This document shows positions 16,351-21,785 of a DNA stretch of 33,060 nucleotides, piece by piece; within the stretch, counting starts at the first letter, position 1, and every line of letters starts with the position of its first letter. Origin of the DNA: Actinomadura alba (GTDB lineage: Bacteria > Actinomycetota > Actinomycetes > Streptosporangiales > Streptosporangiaceae); contig NZ_JABVEC010000054.1 of the NCBI RefSeq assembly GCF_014323705.1, positions 1-33,060 on the forward strand. Reading direction: 5' to 3'. Under the pieces are notes generated by a model. The model saw only the letters and a list, made by a program, of their open reading frames with translations, searched no databases and was not told where the DNA came from. Position numbers and translations under genes: made by a program.

Positions 16351-16599
16351 CCCCCGTCAGAATTCCTCACGGGCGACAACCCACTGAACGTGTGGCTGGT
16401 GCTCAACGAAGCGGTCCTCCGGCGCACCGTGGGCAGCCGTCTGGTCATGCGAGGGCAGGTGGCCGAGCGGCGCAACATGACGCTGCAGGTCCGTCCCTTC
16501 GACACCAGCGAACACGCGGCCACGCACGGCGCCTTCAAGCTTCTGAAGTTTCCCGACGCCCAAGCGTCCGCCCGCCTGCTGGATGGTGATGAGGCGTGA
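16351..16599 (+). pseudogene. inverted remnant of a Scr1-type regulator (DUF5753 part)
   Basis: The plus-strand frame reads EFLTGDNPLNVWLVLNEAVLRR followed by GSRLVMRGQ, NMTLQVRPFD and HGAFKLLKFPD. This matches the central DUF5753 domain of the intact regulator at 17987-18853 (LWVVLNEAALRR, VTLQVLPF). About five residues are missing between MRGQ and the NMTLQV strand, the helix-turn-helix half is absent, and the C-terminal third is truncated. It is transcribed opposite to the adjacent DUF397 gene, so the locus has been rearranged by inversion as well as deletion. No start codon with a ribosome binding site was found. Confidence 0.75.
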
Positions 16600-16651
16600 A
16601 CTCCAATTCTATCCCCGTACCTTAAGTAGTGCGCACCAAGACCGCAACCCC

Positions 16652-16680
16652 TTGATCACTTCGTCGCACTTGGCTAGTGT
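16652..16680 (+). promoter_or_regulatory. promoter of the twin micropeptide unit
   Basis: TTGATC (16652-16657) and TAGTGT (16675-16680) are separated by exactly 17 bp, close to the actinobacterial housekeeping consensus. A start of transcription near 16687 would give a leader of about 50 nt before the first ATG. The prediction is from sequence alone. Confidence 0.6.
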
Positions 16681-16735
16681 CGCGTGTCCAGGAAGAGTTT
16701 TCTGTGACATCTCCGCCGTTAGGAGGTCAGCTCAA

Positions 16736-16795
16736 ATGGACATCGAAGTGCGCGAGGTCGAGCCTCTCAAGGCGACCATCTGTATCCCCAGCTGA
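16736..16795 (+). CDS. micropeptide 1 (19 residues), possible precursor or signal peptide
   Basis: The encoded peptide is MDIEVREVEPLKATICIPS. A near-perfect AGGAGGT ribosome binding site lies 8 bp before the ATG. A sister gene 89 bp downstream encodes MDIEVREVEDIKATRYMPI. The first nine residues and the KAT triplet are identical. Several shared codons differ only at the third base (GAG/GAA twice, AAG/AAA), which shows selection on the peptide and not on the DNA. The conserved acidic first half and variable last six residues resemble a leader and core, as in ribosomally made modified peptides. There is no recognisable modifying enzyme beside it. Function is unknown. It is too short for automatic gene finders. 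Confidence 0.7.
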   Translation: MDIEVREVEPLKATICIPS

Positions 16796-16884
16796 GCTGG
16801 GTGCGTGTGGAAGATCTCTGTTGCGCTCGTCGTGGTGAGAAGATGCTACGCGAGGATGTATCCGTCGAAGGGGAGGGCGAGTTC

Positions 16885-16944
16885 ATGGACATCGAAGTGC
16901 GCGAAGTCGAAGACATCAAAGCGACCAGATATATGCCCATCTGA
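16885..16944 (+). CDS. micropeptide 2 (19 residues), sister of micropeptide 1
   Basis: The peptide is MDIEVREVEDIKATRYMPI. A GGGGAGGG ribosome binding site lies about 8 bp upstream of ATG 16885. The frame is open upstream to ATG 16843 and GTG 16807, which would add an acidic extension, but the strong site and the match to micropeptide 1 favour the short form. A perfect hairpin begins 18 bp after the stop, so the pair forms a complete transcription unit. The variable tail RYMPI carries a Tyr and a Met where the sister has Cys. No signal peptide is present, so any export would need a dedicated transporter. Confidence 0.7.
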   Translation: MDIEVREVEDIKATRYMPI

Positions 16945-16962
16945 GACGGGTCGAGGCGATAA

Positions 16963-16994
16963 GCGGGCCATCCTTCGTCAGGAGGATGGCCCGC
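16963..16994 (+). terminator. strong hairpin terminator after the micropeptides
   Basis: GCGGGCCATCC (16963-16973) pairs perfectly with GGATGGCCCGC (16984-16994). The stem extends inward by a T-A, a T-G and a C-G pair to a 4-nt loop. It has no T-tract, as is common in actinomycetes. Confidence 0.8.
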
Positions 16995-17258
16995 CGTCGC
17001 GCACCAATAGGATTGCATTCTTTCGAGGTTGTGTTCGACGAACGCACGACGATTCGACTGCGTCAGCCCGTCGATGTGTCGGTCTTCGTGGAAAACTGCG
17101 GAAGCTCGGGTTCGTCGAACAGGATGACGCGGCCACCAGGTCACCGGGACGCACGGCTCCGATTCAGCAACGCGGCTGGTTCCGTGGCGTCTCCCAAAAC
17201 CTGGCTCGGCCCTTCTTCCGCCGGACCACATGGGATACCTGTGGATCGGTTGGACTGA
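16995..17258. other. unassigned spacer after the micropeptide terminator
   Basis: Frames of 60-150 codons cross this stretch on both strands, but none has a ribosome binding site or recognisable motif. The minus-strand frame with GGRVILFDEPELPQFSTKTD is interrupted by stops. It could be decayed coding sequence; I cannot identify it. Confidence 0.35.
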
Positions 17259-17618
17259 TCAGTTTCGGTACCGGGGATATCCGCCCTGCTCGGGGAGTTC
17301 GTCTTCGTAGTCGCAGGCAGCGACTGCGTCATAGCCCGCTTGCCAGGCAGATGTGAGGATCTCGGAGACCGCAGCTACGACCTGGCGGGTTGTGGCGTGT
17401 CCCTTTTCGATCTCGATCTTGACTGGCCAGGTGGGAAAGTCGGCCGCGTCGTGGGTGAAATCGGGGTTGCGCAGGATTTCGATGTCGATGCCGTCGATGT
17501 GCAGGAGGCTCCCGTCGCGTGGGGCGCCGGTGGCGTGGGCTGCCAGCTCGACCGCGGCGTCTTCGGATAGGCCTCGTAGATAGAGCCCGCAGTAGTCATA
17601 GTGCTCTGGGCTGGTCAT
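17259..17618 (-). CDS. hypothetical actinobacterial protein
   Basis: This 119-residue cytoplasmic protein of unknown function carries YDYCGLYLRGLSEDAAVELA at the N-terminus, a central DGIDIEILRNPDF strand pair, and FPTWPVKIEIEKG followed by a long helix (VVAAVSEILTSAWQAGYDAVAACDYEDELP). It looks like a small alpha/beta fold that could be a binding partner or immunity-like protein. ATG 17618 is chosen over longer forms because a GGGAGAG site lies 7 bp upstream and the conserved-looking sequence begins there. Its start overlaps the stop of a small upstream ORF (ATGA). It is the last gene of the group led by the Scr1-type regulator. Confidence 0.65.
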   Translation of the reverse strand: MTSPEHYDYCGLYLRGLSEDAAVELAAHATGAPRDGSLLHIDGIDIEILRNPDFTHDAADFPTWPVKIEIEKGHATTRQVVAAVSEILTSAWQAGYDAVAACDYEDELPEQGGYPRYRN

Positions 17619-17761
17619 GCGGCGTCTCTCCCATCGTGGCGTTCCAGCAGGATGCCCCGCTCGAAGCGGGCGCCAGCGCGGACGAGGGCGACCAGGTGGG
17701 GAGCGTTCACAGCGCACCAGCGCAACCTGGTCCCGCTCTTGTGGAGGCGAAGGCCTCCCAC
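17615..17761 (-). CDS. possible small ORF coupled to the hypothetical gene
   Basis: This GTG-started frame of 48 codons ends in ATGA overlap with the start at 17618. The end reads NAPHLVALVRAGARF followed by ERGILLERHDG, which looks protein-like. No good ribosome binding site is seen. A small GC hairpin (17743-17758) lies at its beginning. It may instead be the tail of a decayed gene, because the frame stays open upstream into the DUF397 gene. Confidence 0.35.
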   Translation of the reverse strand: MGGLRLHKSGTRLRWCAVNAPHLVALVRAGARFERGILLERHDGRDAA

Positions 17762-17772
17762 CCGGGATGGGA

Positions 17773-17970
17773 CTAAAGGTCGTACTCTCCGGATCGAACG
17801 CGGCGTGCGAACGCCGCCCACGCGGCATGATCGAAGGCGAGCCTCGACCCGTCGGGGTTTTTGGAGTCACGGACGGCGATCACGTCGCCGATGGGTGCGA
17901 CCTCGACGCAGTTGGCACCGCCGTTGCCGCTACGTCGGCACTTGCGCCAGACGACACGGGAAAGGTCCAT
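17773..17970 (-). CDS. DUF397 protein, partner of the Scr1-type regulator
   Basis: This is a 65-residue DUF397 protein: MDLSRVVWRKCRRSGNGG, NCVEVAPIGDVIAVRDSKNP and AFDHAAWAAFARRVRSGEYDL. ATG 17970 is preferred to an upstream in-frame start because AGGGAAGG precedes it and the family starts at this point. It follows the XRE regulator by 16 bp in the standard operon order. In this class the small protein modulates the regulator, as known for BldB/WhiJ-type pairs of Streptomyces. It is a close paralogue of the orphan DUF397 at 16040. Confidence 0.88.
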   Translation of the reverse strand: MDLSRVVWRKCRRSGNGGANCVEVAPIGDVIAVRDSKNPDGSRLAFDHAAWAAFARRVRSGEYDL

Positions 17971-17986
17971 CTGCCCGTACCTTCCC

Positions 17987-18853
17987 TTACTCCTGATGTT
18001 CCATCTGCTCAGCAATCTTCTTGATCAGCGTGCGCGAGTCATCAGGAGCGAGTGCTTTCGCACGCAGATGATCGAAGATCAACCCATAAGCGGCCACTTC
18101 TGACTGTTGCTCCAGATATAGGCTGCCTGTCCGGTATTCAACGTACACGACGTCGGGGTCCAATGGCTCGGCGAAGCCGAGGATGAAGAACCCATGTTGC
18201 ATGGCGGGATGGGCACCCGCACCAAACGGCAGGACCTGTAGTGTCACGGTGTTGAGCCGAGAGACCTCGACAAGGTGGCGGAGCTGGTCACCCATCACCG
18301 CACGGCCTCCGACCTCTCTTCGCAGAGCCGCCTCGTTCAGCACGACCCACAGATGCGGGGCATCGTCCGCCGTCAACAGCTCTTGCCGCTTGAGCCGCAC
18401 GGCGATACGGCGCTCCAGTTCCTCGTCACCTGGGAGCGCGAGCTCAACGTCCATCAGGCCGCGAATGTAGGCCTCGGTCTGGAACAGGCCGGGGATGATC
18501 TCGCATTCGTACTCGCGGATCTTGCCGGCCTCTTCCTCCAGGCCGACGTACACGGTGAACCAGTTGGGGATCGCGTCGTTGTACTGCTGCCACCAGCCGC
18601 GCTTACGGGCCTGCTTGGCGACGGTCAGCCAGGCGTCCTTCTCCTGGCCATCGACGCCGTACAACTCCAGCATCCGTGCGACATAAGCGGGTGGAGCACT
18701 GGTGGCCGCAGACTCGATCTTTGTGATGGTCGCAGGTGCACAGCTGACGAAGTCGGCGACTTCCTCTCGGGTCTTTCCTGACTCCTTGCGCAGCCGCTTC
18801 AACTCGGCCGCCAGTCGCCGACGCCGCACGGTGGGGCTGGTCCGGTTCGCCAC
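17987..18853 (-). CDS. Scr1-family XRE transcriptional regulator (HTH_31 + DUF5753)
   Basis: This is a 288-residue DNA-binding regulator. The helix-turn-helix occupies about residues 14-70 (LKRLRKESGKTREEVADFV, then APATITKIESAATSAPPAYV). The DUF5753 domain follows at about 95-275 with GLEEEAGKIREYECEIIPGLFQTEAYIRGL, LWVVLNEAALRREVG, VTLQVLPFGAG and VVYVEY. Start is GTG 18853 with an AAGGAG site about 9 bp upstream. It is transcribed away from the HATPase gene, a common actinomycete triad of regulator, DUF397 partner and anti-sigma-like ATPase linked to development or antibiotic control. A decayed relative lies inverted at 16351-16599. Confidence 0.92.
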   Translation of the reverse strand: MANRTSPTVRRRRLAAELKRLRKESGKTREEVADFVSCAPATITKIESAATSAPPAYVARMLELYGVDGQEKDAWLTVAKQARKRGWWQQYNDAIPNWFTVYVGLEEEAGKIREYECEIIPGLFQTEAYIRGLMDVELALPGDEELERRIAVRLKRQELLTADDAPHLWVVLNEAALRREVGGRAVMGDQLRHLVEVSRLNTVTLQVLPFGAGAHPAMQHGFFILGFAEPLDPDVVYVEYRTGSLYLEQQSEVAAYGLIFDHLRAKALAPDDSRTLIKKIAEQMEHQE

Positions 18854-18948
18854 TGTTGTATCTCCTTACGGCCTTTGTGATCGCCGGATCTTATGAAAAT
18901 GGCACTAGTTCCATCGAAAGAGCTTTACGCAGCCATAGGCAGCCATGC

Positions 18949-18982
18949 ACACTCTGAGCTTAGCGATGCTGACACAGAGTGT
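18949..18982. promoter_or_regulatory. inverted repeat between the divergent regulator and HATPase genes
   Basis: ACACTCTG (18949-18956) and CAGAGTGT (18975-18982) are perfect inverted 8-mers 18 nt apart in the 225-bp divergent promoter region. A direct repeat GCAGCCAT lies beside it (about 18930-18947). Both are candidate binding sites for the Scr1-type regulator. Confidence 0.45.
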
Positions 18983-19078
18983 TCGCTGATCTCCCTAACC
19001 CGATCTGTGTGACCAATACGGCGAAGGAGCGGACGGTCGGCTAGTAGGAACCGAACGGCGACTTACCGGAGGATTGTC

Positions 19079-19522
19079 ATGACGGCCGCTGTAGTCCTCG
19101 GAACCATCGATGTGCCGGCCGAGGCCTGCCGCGTGGCAGCCGCGCGACACTGGCTGCGTGATCTGCTCGGCACGGATCACCCCGCGGTATTCGAGGTCGA
19201 ACTGCTGGGCAGCGAACTGATCACCAACGCGGTGCTGCACTCCGATTCGGCCAGGCTCGACGACCACGGACGGCCCGGAATCATCTCGATCGTCGTACTG
19301 GCCGTCGGGCACTCCATCCGGGTGGAGGTCACCGATTCCGCATCAGCATGTGACGCGCCCCATGTGGTCGATGCCGGTACCGATGCCATCAGCGGCCGTG
19401 GCCTGCGTCTGGTGCGGGAAGTTACCGGCGGGCGATATGGGACACATGCCCACGGCAGAAACCGAACCGTGTGGTTCGAACTTGCCCATGCTCCTGCCGT
19501 CTCCAACAAAGATCACCCATGA
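19079..19522 (+). CDS. HATPase_c ATP-binding protein (anti-sigma-factor-like)
   Basis: This 147-residue protein is a single GHKL-type ATPase domain of the HATPase_c_2 class, related to SpoIIAB/RsbW serine kinases. The N box reads ELITNAVLHS, the G1 box VEVTDSAS and the G2 box GRGLRLVREV. The ATG has a GGAGGA ribosome binding site 7 bp upstream. It is divergent from the Scr1-type regulator. This placement is typical, and the protein may act in the same pathway, perhaps by binding a partner switch. No sigma factor is nearby. No signal peptide or membrane helix. Confidence 0.85.
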   Translation: MTAAVVLGTIDVPAEACRVAAARHWLRDLLGTDHPAVFEVELLGSELITNAVLHSDSARLDDHGRPGIISIVVLAVGHSIRVEVTDSASACDAPHVVDAGTDAISGRGLRLVREVTGGRYGTHAHGRNRTVWFELAHAPAVSNKDHP

Positions 19523-19680
19523 CGCTCCGACACGCCGGAGCAGCGAGCCCGTTGGGCCGTACGACCTCAAGAACCGGCGCGGTGGTGCGGTCGAGCCCCC
19601 TGCCCCCGAGGGAACCTCCCGCACCGCCGCGCCGCCGGACACCCCCGACCGGCCAGACCATCACCGCCAAGGAGACCATC

Positions 19681-19956
19681 GTGACGCTCCCCGCCGACCG
19701 CCTCAGCGTCCGGGACCGCCAGGCCATCGATCTCGCTGACCGCCTCCGCCGGCAGATCGGTCAGTGGCTCAACCTGCGCGGGATCATCACCGCGACTGTC
19801 GGGATCTCCCCCTACGTGGACCCTGCCGACCGGCCCAGCGTCGTCATCTGCATGAACGCCTGCGCCGCCCAGGCTCTTTTGCACGATCTCGGTGAGCTGC
19901 AGAGTGGGATGTTCGGCCTCCCATTCGCACCGTATCCTCACATCGACGGCAGGTAA
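19681..19956 (+). CDS. small hypothetical protein
   Basis: This 91-residue protein has unknown function. It starts at GTG 19681, supported by AAGGAG 7 bp upstream; a longer frame exists but its extension is Pro/Arg-rich. The sequence has a helical start (LSVRDRQAIDLADRLRRQIG), a strand (GIITATVGISPYVD), a second strand (SVVICMNACAAQALLHDL) and a short tail. It looks like a complete small alpha/beta protein. It follows the HATPase gene on the same strand by about 160 bp and may be co-expressed. Confidence 0.55.
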   Translation: MTLPADRLSVRDRQAIDLADRLRRQIGQWLNLRGIITATVGISPYVDPADRPSVVICMNACAAQALLHDLGELQSGMFGLPFAPYPHIDGR

Positions 19957-20128
19957 GAGCCGATCTCCGGGCGATGGTGGTTCTCATGCGTTGCGGGCAG
20001 CCGTGGCGGGGAAGGTACGGTGCGGTCATGCCGATTGGGAAAGGTCCTGCGCCGTATGGTCGGACATTTTCCAAACCTTGAGTCGGTGACGTTGCGCACG
20101 CTGCCGGATGATCTCTCCTCACTACCGC

Positions 20129-20409
20129 CCGGAGAAGACGGCACGGCCGTTGCCGACGATCAGTCGAAGAGGTCTTCTACGGACTCGACGGTCGCCACCC
20201 GCCTGATCCAGTTCTCAAGCTGATCGAGATCTGTGCAGGACGTGATGCGGACACGCGCCTCCTCTGAGAGCGTCAGGTCACGGGCGGCAAGGACTTCCAG
20301 GATCGCCTTGGCCTCACCCTCCGCCTTGCCCTCACCGTAGGCACGGCGGAAAAAGTCACTCTTGTATTCGCGGGTGCGAGCGGTCATCAGGATCTCCAGC
20401 AGTCGACGG
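20129..20409. repeat. direct repeat copy 1 (3' end of the nuclease gene)
   Basis: This 281-bp block is identical to 20774-21066 except that it lacks 12 bp. The offset between copies is 645 bp at the left end. The block carries the last 83 or so codons of the nuclease gene plus 31 bp beyond the stop. Confidence 0.95.
20160..20409 (-). pseudogene. duplicated C-terminal fragment of the Rpn-like nuclease gene
   Basis: The fragment encodes RRLLEILMTARTREYKSDFF through VESVEDLFD, identical to the end of the intact protein apart from a missing KAEG unit. The frame stays open upstream to 20789 through unrelated Arg-rich sequence, so a chimeric protein could in principle be made (for example from an ATG near 20473), but there is no ribosome binding site that I trust. 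It lacks the whole nuclease domain. Confidence 0.8.
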
Positions 20410-20773
20410 ACGAGCGGATGACCGGCGTGAACCTGGTCTGGACATCGGACTCTGAACCTGATCGTGGGGTTCATGCGGCGTGCCAGGCTCAGCCGGCGAC
20501 GCATCGTCAAGGTCCGCACAGGGGCGTTCCGGCAAGGCGTCTTGCTCTTGCCGCCGCCCTGTGACTTCTTCCAACGCCCGGCATCACCGACCTGACGGGC
20601 ACCCATCGGGTCTTCGACAGCACCAGGCCGGTCCCGCTGCGCGAAGACGTTGTTCGTGGTCCGAACCATGCTGCAACGGAATGCAGAGCCCTGCCGGAAT
20701 GGGCGGAGCGCGGGTTCGGAGCATTGCGGCCACGCTCGCCACCTCACTCGGCCCAGGCGCAGGGGCCGAACAG
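20410..20773. other. spacer between the two repeat copies
   Basis: This 364-bp stretch separates the copies. It contains two CAGGTTCA motifs on the minus strand, 22 bp apart, and no gene I can recognise. It may be the remainder of an inserted element or of the gene that the duplication interrupted. No terminal inverted repeats or transposase motifs were found. Confidence 0.4.
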
Positions 20774-21066
20774 CCGGAGAAGACGGCACGGCCGTTGCCG
20801 ACGATCAGTCGAAGAGGTCTTCTACGGACTCGACGGTCGCCACCCGCCTGATCCAGTTCTCAAGCTGATCGAGATCTGTGCAGGACGTGATGCGGACACG
20901 CGCCTCCTCTGAGAGCGTCAGGTCACGGGCGGCAAGGACTTCCAGGATCGCCTTGGCCTCACCCTCCGCCTTGCCCTCCGCCTTGCCCTCACCGTAGGCA
21001 CGGCGGAAAAAGTCACTCTTGTATTCGCGGGTGCGAGCGGTCATCAGGATCTCCAGCAGTCGACGG
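20774..21066. repeat. direct repeat copy 2 (inside the intact nuclease gene)
   Basis: This 293-bp partner of the block at 20129-20409 includes one extra 12-bp unit coding for KAEG. It forms the 3' end of the intact gene and extends 31 bp past its stop. Confidence 0.95.
20784..20800 (-). terminator. near-palindromic hairpin after the nuclease gene
   Basis: A 17-bp near-palindrome (CGGCACGGCCGTTGCCG on the plus strand) begins 5 bp after the stop. The same element is present in repeat copy 1 at 20139-20155. There is no T-tract. Confidence 0.4.
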
Positions 21067-21680
21067 GCGGGCTCTGGCTGTACCGCGAGGACGTTGTCAA
21101 GGTAAGTCTGCCCCCGAACGGCCTCGACCTGCTCCATCATGTCCAACAGCGTGGTGAACACCTTCTCCCCGGCAGGCCCCGCACCGTGCACGAAAGCCGA
21201 CACCACGACGTCGAGTGGGTCCGTGGCCTGATCCGAATTGAGGATCACCGGCACGTCACGCTGTCCGATCACCAACGGACACAGCACCGACCCAGGATTG
21301 CCGAGCGGGATGGGTTCGCGGCACTTCTCGGCCTCGGTCTCGTTAGGGCAGATCACCACGAGTAGCACCGGGCATCTGCGGCGCCCACGCAGATTCGCCA
21401 CATAGGCGGGCCAACTCCAATGCTTCTCATCAACGTACCGCCGTTGCATCTCCAGGATCACCGCGAGCACCGGGCGCTTGTCCATGGGGTCGGCGTAAAA
21501 GCTCACCACCTTGTCAGCCCGGTACTCCGTCGGGTTGTACTCGGCGAGGTCCCCTGAGTCCACGCGCACCTGGGCGAAGGGCGGGATCTGGTCGATGCCC
21601 GCCCACCGCAGCAGCACGGCGGTGAAGGACGGCTGGTCGTCGATGAGTTCAAGCCAGAACTCATGTTCACGCGTCGGCAC
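20805..21680 (-). CDS. PD-(D/E)XK-type nuclease-like protein (Rpn-like family)
   Basis: This 291-residue protein belongs to an actinobacterial family resembling recombination-promoting nucleases and PD-(D/E)XK transposase-like proteins. The candidate active site is the Asp in EYRADKVVSF, then the E-x-Q of VLAVILEMQRR, then a Lys in DEKHWSW. Further family marks are RCPVLLVVICPNE, PLGNPGSVLCPLVIG and a C-terminal TREYKSDFFRRAYGEGKAEG linker. The protein ends in a helical VESVEDLFD tail. The KAEG repeat is variable, since the duplicated copy has one unit fewer. Start is GTG 21680 with a TAGTGT sequence 6 bp upstream, suggesting a leaderless transcript. Genomic role is unknown. Confidence 0.75.
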   Translation of the reverse strand: MPTREHEFWLELIDDQPSFTAVLLRWAGIDQIPPFAQVRVDSGDLAEYNPTEYRADKVVSFYADPMDKRPVLAVILEMQRRYVDEKHWSWPAYVANLRGRRRCPVLLVVICPNETEAEKCREPIPLGNPGSVLCPLVIGQRDVPVILNSDQATDPLDVVVSAFVHGAGPAGEKVFTTLLDMMEQVEAVRGQTYLDNVLAVQPEPARRLLEILMTARTREYKSDFFRRAYGEGKAEGKAEGEAKAILEVLAARDLTLSEEARVRITSCTDLDQLENWIRRVATVESVEDLFD

Positions 21681-21686
21681 CCGCCA

Positions 21687-21692
21687 ACACTA
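21687..21692 (-). promoter_or_regulatory. leaderless-type -10 element of the nuclease gene
   Basis: TAGTGT on the minus strand ends 6 bp before the GTG start. This is the spacing expected when transcription begins at the start codon. No ribosome binding site is seen, which agrees. The -35 region is weak. Confidence 0.45.
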
Positions 21693-21785
21693 TCCGTATT
21701 GATTCAACTACATACAGTGAAGAGTAAAGGTCTCAGTCCGACCCGGTGGATGGTGCTCCCAGGGAGGTGAAGGCGGGGCGACCGG

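Noticed and set aside
17141..17332. 63-codon minus-strand frame after the micropeptide unit
   Set aside because: It overlaps the hypothetical gene at 17259-17618 in another frame and shows no motif or ribosome binding site.
20410..20773. Possible insertion sequence between the repeat copies
   Set aside because: No terminal inverted repeats, target duplications or transposase motifs could be found; only two short CAGGTTCA repeats.
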